From a bacterium (lineage in GTDB: Bacteria; Pseudomonadota; Alphaproteobacteria; Rhizobiales; Xanthobacteraceae): DNA of 14,065 nt. The notes under the pieces are model-generated. The model was not told the origin of the DNA, made no database searches, and saw nothing but the letters and a program-made list of their open reading frames with translations. Made by a program: the position numbers and the translations under genes. The stretch spans positions 1 through 14,065 of the forward strand of contig JAQSDT010000727.1 in assembly GCA_029946075.1 (NCBI GenBank), read 5' to 3'. This document shows, piece after piece, positions 7,462 to 14,065 of this stretch (position 1 is its first letter; every line of letters begins with the position of its first letter).

Positions 7462-7509
7462 ATAGCGTTTTCGAGCGAAGTGGACTTCCGGTTCGCGTGA
7501 AGGAAACGC
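7462..7509. repeat. Palindromic intergenic repeat between binding-protein and permease genes
   Basis: GCGTTTTC (7465-7472) pairs with GGAAACGC (7502-7509), with one G-U wobble. An inner stem GCGAA/TTCGC (7475-7479 with 7492-7496) closes a 12-base loop. The core GAGCGAAGTGGAC...CCGGTTCGCGTGAAG resembles a dispersed intergenic repeat that I recall from Bradyrhizobium and Rhodopseudomonas genomes, recalled rather than searched. It starts one base after the binding-protein stop, a place where such hairpins can protect the upstream message from 3' decay, as REP sequences do in the malE-malF gap of enteric bacteria. That would favour excess binding protein over membrane components (inference). Confidence 0.7.
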
Positions 7510-7551
7510 ATCAAATAAAAGACGACGAGAAGGCGTAGGGGGAATAGCCAG

Positions 7552-8499
7552 GTGTTTGCTTATATCGTGCGACGCCTTGCGTTGATGCTCGTGACCCTGA
7601 TCGGGATCTCGATCATCATCTTCGTGCTGTTGCGCGTCGTGCCCGGCAACATCGTCGATATCCTGTTCGATGCGGCCGGGTTCGTCGACCCGACCGACAA
7701 GGCCAACCTCGAAAAGGAACTCGGCCTCAATCTGCCGATCTACACCCAGTACTTCAACTGGATCGGCGGGCTGCTGCACGGCGACCTCGGTTATTCCTAT
7801 GTCTCCGAGAAGCCGGCACTTCAGGAGATTTTGCCGCGGATTCCGATCACGGCGCGGCTGGCGGCGCTGGCGCTGCTGTTCTCCGCCGCGATCGGCATCC
7901 CCCTAGGTGTGCTGAGCGCGGTCCATCAAGGCTCCAAGCTCGACTACACGCTGCGCATCGTCAGCCTCAGCGGATTGTCGCTGCCCTCGTTCTGGCTCGG
8001 CCTTCTGATCCTGATGGCGTCGGTGTCGCTGTTCGGCGCGATGCCGATCTACAACCCGAACCCGAAGACCTGGACCGAGGCGTTCGCGATCTATGCGGTT
8101 CCGGCGATGGCGGTCGGCTTCCGCAGCGCCGCGCTGACGATGCGCATCACGCGCTCCTCGATGCTGGAAATCCTGCGCCAGGATTACATCCGCACCGCGC
8201 GCGCCAAGGGCGCGTCGGAAGCCTCGGTGAACTACCGCCACGCCCTGAAGAACGCCGTGCTGCCGGTCATCACCGTGATCGGCATCGAGGCCGCGTTCCT
8301 GATCGGCGGCCTGATCGTCACCGAAACCGTCTTCAACATTCCCGGCGTCGCCCGCTTCCTGGTCGAGGCGCTGCGCTGGCGCGATTACCCCATCGTGCAG
8401 AACCTCGTGATGCTGATCGCCGTGGTCGTAGTGGTCGCGAACTTCACCGTCGACATGCTTTACGCGCTGATCGATCCGCGCATCCGCTATACGGACTAG
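7552..8499 (+). CDS. Peptide-type ABC transporter permease, DppB-like
   Basis: A 315-residue inner-membrane permease. It has the DppB/OppB layout: a first membrane segment at about 9-30, a long periplasmic loop containing GLNLPIYTQYFNWIGGLLHGDLGYSY, and then five more segments near 99-122, 133-158, 178-200, 234-258 and 283-305. The cytoplasmic EAA loop, which contacts the ATPases, reads DYIRTARAKGASE from residue 211. The C-terminus YALIDPRIRY is typical. The start is GTG 7552, giving MFAYIVRRLALM, the usual DppB N-terminus; a purine-rich GTAGGGGGAA lies upstream. It pairs with the next gene to form the membrane channel, and its ligand specificity is set largely by the binding protein. Confidence 0.95.
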   Translation: MFAYIVRRLALMLVTLIGISIIIFVLLRVVPGNIVDILFDAAGFVDPTDKANLEKELGLNLPIYTQYFNWIGGLLHGDLGYSYVSEKPALQEILPRIPITARLAALALLFSAAIGIPLGVLSAVHQGSKLDYTLRIVSLSGLSLPSFWLGLLILMASVSLFGAMPIYNPNPKTWTEAFAIYAVPAMAVGFRSAALTMRITRSSMLEILRQDYIRTARAKGASEASVNYRHALKNAVLPVITVIGIEAAFLIGGLIVTETVFNIPGVARFLVEALRWRDYPIVQNLVMLIAVVVVVANFTVDMLYALIDPRIRYTD

Positions 8500-8502
8500 G
8501 AG
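8498..8502 (+). promoter_or_regulatory. Ribosome-binding site fixing a TTG start
   Basis: AGGAG overlaps the last two bases of the upstream permease stop codon and sits seven bases before TTG 8510. This spacing supports the rare TTG start of the second permease. Confidence 0.65.
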
Positions 8503-8509
8503 CCGCCGC

Positions 8510-9403
8510 TTGGCCTCAATCAATTTCGACAACGAGCTGCGACGGGCCGGCGCCTTTTCGACGCATGGCTGGCGCCGGCTGCTGTTCCTGGCGCAGCGCT
8601 ACATCCTCGGCACGTTCGGCCTCCTGATCATGCTGCTGTTCGTCTGGGTTGCGATCTCGGCCGACCTGATCTGCCGCTTCGACCCCCTCAGCGTCGATTC
8701 CGTTCACCGGCTGGCTGCGCCCAGCGCCCAGCACTGGATGGGAACGGACGCCTTCGGCCGCGACGTCTGGAGCCGGATCGTGCATGGCGCGCGGATCTCG
8801 CTCGCCGTCGGCATCGGCGCCACTTTCCTGGGATCGTCGATCGGCGTCATGGTGGGTCTCGCGTCCGGCTATCTCTCCGGCTGGGTCGATCTGCTTTTTC
8901 AGCGCGTCACCGATATCCTGCAGGCGCTGCCGCTGCTGGTGCTGGCGCTGGTGATGACGGCGGCGCTCGGCCCGTCGCTGCCCAACGTCATCGTCGCGAT
9001 CGCGATCCCGCTGATCCCGACCGTGGCGCGCGTGATCCGCGCCAATACGCTGGCGCTGCGCGAGCAGCCTTTCGTCGAGGCCGCCAAGTCGATCGGCATG
9101 AGCGAAACCCGCATCGCGCTCCGCCATGTGCTGCCCAACACGCTGGCGCCGCTGATCGTGCTGGCGACCGCGCAGCTCGGCTCCACCATTCTCACCGAGG
9201 CTTCGCTGTCGTTTCTCGGCCTCGGCATTCCCGAGCCCTACCCGTCCTGGGGCCGCATGCTGTCGGAATCGGCGGCGGAATATGTCCGCACCGCACCGTG
9301 GCTGGTCATCTTCCCCGGCATAGCCATCAGCCTTGCGGTGTTCGGCACCAATCTGTTCGGTGACGCCCTGCGCGACATCCTCGATCCGAGGCAGCGCGGC
9401 TGA
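8510..9403 (+). CDS. Peptide-type ABC transporter permease, DppC-like
   Basis: A 297-residue inner-membrane permease, partner of the DppB-like protein. After a cytoplasmic N-terminal tail (about 30 residues) the first membrane segment is near 32-52. The DppC/OppC signature HWMGTDAFGRDVWSRI lies at 75-90, then come further hydrophobic segments and the EAA loop, FVEAAKSIGMSETRIALRHVLPN, from residue 188. The SFLGLGIPEPYPSWG block and the terminal GDALRDILDPR are also family hallmarks. The start is TTG, 10 bases after the upstream stop and with AGGAG at good distance; no ATG or GTG lies nearby that would keep the N-terminal tail. Its stop overlaps the start of the first ATPase (TGATG), indicating translational coupling. 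Confidence 0.94.
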   Translation: MASINFDNELRRAGAFSTHGWRRLLFLAQRYILGTFGLLIMLLFVWVAISADLICRFDPLSVDSVHRLAAPSAQHWMGTDAFGRDVWSRIVHGARISLAVGIGATFLGSSIGVMVGLASGYLSGWVDLLFQRVTDILQALPLLVLALVMTAALGPSLPNVIVAIAIPLIPTVARVIRANTLALREQPFVEAAKSIGMSETRIALRHVLPNTLAPLIVLATAQLGSTILTEASLSFLGLGIPEPYPSWGRMLSESAAEYVRTAPWLVIFPGIAISLAVFGTNLFGDALRDILDPRQRG

Positions 9404-10428
9404 TGAGCGAAGCACGAAGCGACGAGGTGGTTCTCGACGTCAAGAACCTGCAGACGGTGTTCTTCACCAATTCCGGCCTGTTCCGCGCGGTGGACGACGT
9501 CTCGTTCAACGTCCGCCGCGGCGAGACGCTGGCGATCGTCGGTGAGTCCGGCTGCGGCAAGAGCGTGACCGCGCTGTCGATCATGCGCCTCGTGCCGGAT
9601 CCGCCTGGCCGCGTCGTCGGCGGCTCGGTGTCGCTGGAAGGCACCGACCTGCTCGGCGTCTCCGACGCCGAGATGCGCAAGATCCGCGGCAATCGCATTT
9701 CAATGATCTTTCAGGAGCCGATGACCTCGCTCAATCCGGTGATGCGGATCGGCGACCAGATCACCGAGGTGCTGCGCCTGCACCGCGACGTATCGTCCAA
9801 GGAAGCCTGGGCCAAGGCGGTCGAGATGCTGCGGCTGGTCCGGATTCCCGAGCCGGAGCGGCGGGCCAGCGAATATCCGCACCAGCTCTCCGGCGGCATG
9901 CGGCAGCGCGCGATGATCGCGATGGCGCTGGCGTGCCGGCCGGCGCTGCTGATCGCGGACGAACCGACCACCGCGCTCGACGTCACCATCCAGGCGCAGA
10001 TCCTGGCGCTGATCGTCGATCTGCAAAAGACGCTCGGCACCGGGCTGATCCTGATCACGCACGATCTCGGCGTGGTCGCGCAGACCGCGCAGCGCGTCAT
10101 CGTGATGTATGCCGGCAAGAAGGTCGAGGAAGCGACCGTCGAGGAACTGTTCGAAAACCCGCGACATCCCTATACGCGCGGGCTGATGGCCTCGATGCCC
10201 GCCGTGATCTCGTTCGGTGCCAAGACCGACGCCAAGACCGACGCGCGGCTGAACGAAATTCCCGGCATGGTGCCGTCGCTGACCAATCTGCCGCCGGGCT
10301 GCGCCTTTGCGCCGCGCTGCAGCCTCGCGATCGACCGCTGCCGCGCCGAATATCCGCCGCTGCAGGCGGTGGAGGGCAATCACCTCGCGGCGTGCTGGCG
10401 CGCGGCAGAAACGGTAGCGGCGCCATGA
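9403..10428 (+). CDS. Peptide-type ABC transporter ATP-binding protein, DppD-like
   Basis: A 341-residue ATPase that drives import with its DppF-like partner. Walker A is GESGCGKS at 47-54, the Q-loop follows in IFQEPMTSLNP, the signature is LSGGMRQR at 162-169, Walker B LLIADEP at 182-188 with Asp186-Glu187, and the switch His lies in THDLG. After the nucleotide domain comes the oligopeptide-transporter C-terminal extension: PRHPYTRGLMASMP, then NEIPGMVPSL and a four-cysteine block (Cys300, 306, 313, 331). In some oligopeptide transporters this block is reported to hold an iron-sulfur cluster. The gene overlaps the permease stop by one base and shares ATGA with the next ATPase gene. The tandem repeat GAKTDAKTDARL near 268-279 is a small local oddity in the linker. 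Confidence 0.96.
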   Translation: MSEARSDEVVLDVKNLQTVFFTNSGLFRAVDDVSFNVRRGETLAIVGESGCGKSVTALSIMRLVPDPPGRVVGGSVSLEGTDLLGVSDAEMRKIRGNRISMIFQEPMTSLNPVMRIGDQITEVLRLHRDVSSKEAWAKAVEMLRLVRIPEPERRASEYPHQLSGGMRQRAMIAMALACRPALLIADEPTTALDVTIQAQILALIVDLQKTLGTGLILITHDLGVVAQTAQRVIVMYAGKKVEEATVEELFENPRHPYTRGLMASMPAVISFGAKTDAKTDARLNEIPGMVPSLTNLPPGCAFAPRCSLAIDRCRAEYPPLQAVEGNHLAACWRAAETVAAP

Positions 10429-11417
10429 CCGATCAAACACCCCTGCTGGAGGTCACCGACCTCGTCAAACATTACGCGGTGCGCGGCGGCATCATGCGCC
10501 GGCGCGTCGGCACCGTGCACGCCGTCGACGGCGTCAGCTTCTCGGTCGACAAGGGCGAGACGCTCGGCCTGGTCGGCGAATCCGGCTGCGGCAAATCCAC
10601 CGTGGCGCGCAGCGTGCTGCGGCTGGTGGAGCCTTCCAGCGGCGCGATCAAGCTCAACGGCACTGACATCGTCGGTCTCAGCAAGTCGGAGATGCGGCCG
10701 CATCGCCGCTCGATGCAGATCGTGTTCCAGGATCCGTTCGCCTCGCTCAACCCGCGCATGACGGCGGGCGATATCGTCGGCGAGCCCCTCGGCGTGCACG
10801 GGCTCGCCACCGGCCGCGCGCAGCAGGAGCGCGTCGCCGAATTGTTCGCGCAGGTCGGATTGCGGGCCGATCAGATGAAGAACTATCCGCATCAGTTCTC
10901 CGGCGGCCAGCGCCAGCGCATCTGCATCGCCCGCGCGCTGTCGCTCGGGCCCAGCCTGATCGTGTGCGACGAGCCGGTCTCGGCGCTCGACGTATCGATC
11001 CAGGCGCAGGTGATCAACCTGTTGATCGACCTGCAGCGCAAGAACGGCTTCTCCTATCTGTTCATCGCGCACGACCTCGCCGTCGTCGCCCATATCAGCC
11101 ACCGCGTCGCCGTGATGTATCTCGGGCGCATCGTCGAGATCGCCGACAAGGCCGAACTGTTCGCCGACCCGCGCCATCCCTATACGCAAGCACTGCTGGC
11201 CTCGGTCCCGGTCGCCGATCCCAAACAGAAAAACCTGACGCCGATGATCGACGGCGACGTGCCGAGCCCGATCAACCCGCCGTCGGGCTGCGCCTTCCAC
11301 ACCCGCTGCCGCTACGTGATGGACCGCTGCAAGGTGGAACGGCCCGTGCTGGCCGAGGCCGGTACGCGGCATCAGGTGGCGTGCTGGCTGAATGACGGCA
11401 CGGGGCGAAGTGATTAA
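10425..11417 (+). CDS. Peptide-type ABC transporter ATP-binding protein, DppF-like
   Basis: A 330-residue ATPase, the second motor subunit of the transporter. Walker A GESGCGKST is at 51-59, the Q-loop lies in IVFQDPFASLNPR, the signature is FSGGQRQR, Walker B reads LIVCDEPVSALD and the switch His is in AHDLA. The C-terminal extension begins PRHPYTQALLASVP and carries four cysteines (289, 295, 302, 320) with the same 6-7-18 spacing as in its partner. The frame stays open far upstream inside the DppD-like gene, but ATG 10425, sharing ATGA with that gene's stop, gives the normal N-terminus MTDQTPLLEVTDLVKHY. It is the last gene of the plus-strand unit; a palindromic repeat with a short T-run follows. 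Confidence 0.96.
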   Translation: MTDQTPLLEVTDLVKHYAVRGGIMRRRVGTVHAVDGVSFSVDKGETLGLVGESGCGKSTVARSVLRLVEPSSGAIKLNGTDIVGLSKSEMRPHRRSMQIVFQDPFASLNPRMTAGDIVGEPLGVHGLATGRAQQERVAELFAQVGLRADQMKNYPHQFSGGQRQRICIARALSLGPSLIVCDEPVSALDVSIQAQVINLLIDLQRKNGFSYLFIAHDLAVVAHISHRVAVMYLGRIVEIADKAELFADPRHPYTQALLASVPVADPKQKNLTPMIDGDVPSPINPPSGCAFHTRCRYVMDRCKVERPVLAEAGTRHQVACWLNDGTGRSD

Positions 11418-11424
11418 TTCACTC

Positions 11425-11544
11425 GTCGTCCCGGCGAACGCCGGGACCCATACCGCGTGATCTATCGATAAGGCACTCTCGCAGATGCCTCTTTCCTACA
11501 ATTGGCATTTGTGGCTATGGGTCCCGGCTCAAGGCCGGGACGAC
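11425..11544. repeat. MITE-like nested palindromic repeat, copy 2
   Basis: A 120-base relative of the element at 1263-1407, also between convergent genes. The ends are GTCGTCCCGG (11425-11434) and CCGGGACGAC (11535-11544). The inner pair is GGGACCCATA (11443-11452) and TATGGGTCCC (11516-11525). The left arm folds as GTCCCGGC/GCCGGGAC within 11428-11447, the right arm likewise within 11521-11541. A middle hairpin pairs CAGATGCC (11482-11489) with GGCATTTG (11504-11511), with one G-U. The 26-base block at 11443-11468 is identical to copy 1 and points the same way; the middle hairpin has a different sequence from copy 1 but a similar position. Confidence 0.8.
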
Positions 11545-11552
11545 GGGTTTTT
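11521..11552 (+). terminator. Possible terminator of the transporter operon
   Basis: The right arm of the repeat forms an 8-bp GC-rich stem with loop TCAAG (11521-11541). After six bases a run of five T follows (11548-11552), about 100 bases past the DppF-like stop. The six-base gap between stem and T-run makes it a weak intrinsic terminator. Confidence 0.35.
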
Positions 11553-11553
11553 G

Positions 11554-13526
<1,973 letters not shown>

Positions 13527-13530
<4 letters not shown>

Positions 13531-14065
13531 GGCCGCGCGACCGAAAATTGCATGCGCTGCGGATTCCGGACCTCGGCCTCGCGGCAGATCGCCAGCACCT
13601 CGGACAGCACGCTGCGGGTATCGCGCGGATCGATCACGCCGTCGTCGAGCACGCGCGCGCTGGTCGAGAACACGTCCATCTGGCTGTCGAACACGCCGGT
13701 GATCTGCGCCTTCATCGCGTCGAGCTTTTCCTTCTCGATCGGCTTGCCGCGCCGCGCCGCGGCGGCCTCGGTCACGATCGCCATGGTTTCGGCCGCCTGC
13801 TCGCCGCCCATCACGGCGGTCTTGGCGTTGGGCCACGAGAAACAAAAGCGCGGATGGAAACCGCGCCCGCACATGCCGTAATTGCCGGCGCCGAACGACG
13901 CCCCGCAATAGATCGTGATCTGCGGCACCGTCGCCGAGGTCACCGCCTGGATCATCTTGGAGCCGTGCTTGATCATGCCGGCTTCCTCATAGGCCTTGCC
14001 GACCATGTAGCCCGTGGTGTTGTTCAGATAGAGGATCGGCGTGCGCGACTGGCAGCAGGCCTGAA
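13527..14065 (-). CDS. Acyl-CoA carboxylase beta subunit (carboxyltransferase), 3' part
   Basis: The C-terminal 178 codons of a carboxyltransferase subunit; the gene runs off the right edge, so its start and the N-terminal half are missing. The window opens on RTPILYLNNTTGYMVGK, equivalent to the conserved strand and turn of the C-terminal crotonase-like domain in MccB. GASFGAGNYGMCGR, a Gly-rich oxyanion and CoA-site stretch, and FSWPNAKTAVMGGEQAAE follow. The end, VLDDGVIDPRDTRSVL, is the standard terminal block in which the carboxyl-CoA site helix ends. It transfers carboxylate from biotin on the alpha subunit to an acyl-CoA. Its stop overlaps the alpha-subunit start by four bases, so the two are coupled. 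The residue that separates methylcrotonyl- from geranyl-CoA carboxylases lies in the missing N-terminal half. Confidence 0.94.

Noticed and set aside
5928..7514. 528-codon minus-strand open frame antisense to the family-5 binding protein
   Set aside because: It shows no recognisable motif, and the plus-strand gene has a signal peptide, ribosome-binding site and family signature.

Overview
The window looks like chromosome of a high-GC alphaproteobacterium of the Bradyrhizobium/Rhodopseudomonas group. This is inferred from strong G/C bias at third codon positions, the style of the proteins (a branched-chain-amino-acid-type binding protein with no permease beside it, a five-gene dipeptide-type ABC operon, an MCC-like acyl-CoA carboxylase), and palindromic intergenic repeats of a kind I associate with that group. 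No tRNA, rRNA, CRISPR array, transposase or phage gene was seen.

Layout. (1) 1-1247, plus strand: the 3' end of an iron-siderophore/cobalamin-type ABC ATPase, overlapping by one base a periplasmic metal-chelate binding protein. (2) 1263-1407: a palindromic MITE-like repeat between convergent genes. (3) 1414-2607, minus strand: an orphan type I (LivK-like) binding protein. (4) 2608-2898: a 291-base divergent intergenic region. (5) 2899-11417, plus strand: an iron-type alcohol dehydrogenase/maleylacetate reductase-like protein, an AMP-forming acyl-CoA ligase, and a complete peptide/opine-type ABC transporter (binding protein, two permeases, two ATPases). (6) 11425-11544: a second copy of the MITE-like repeat, again between convergent genes. 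(7) 11554-14065, minus strand: a biotin-carrying acyl-CoA carboxylase alpha subunit preceded by the 3' part of its carboxyltransferase (beta) subunit, with a 4-base overlap.

How the genes may work together. The dehydrogenase and ligase are 16 bases apart, and the transporter follows on the same strand after a 241-base gap. The last four transporter genes are tightly coupled (TGATG and ATGA overlaps, or a 10-base gap). The simplest reading is a catabolic island that imports a small organic compound, changes its redox state and activates the acid to a CoA thioester. The neighbouring carboxylase handles acyl-CoAs but is transcribed towards the island from its own unit, so a pathway link is only suggested. 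The substrate cannot be read from the sequence. The most unusual points are the altered metal site of the dehydrogenase, the repeat pair flanking the island, a separate palindrome between the transporter binding-protein gene and its permeases, and a paired-repeat signal upstream of the transporter.
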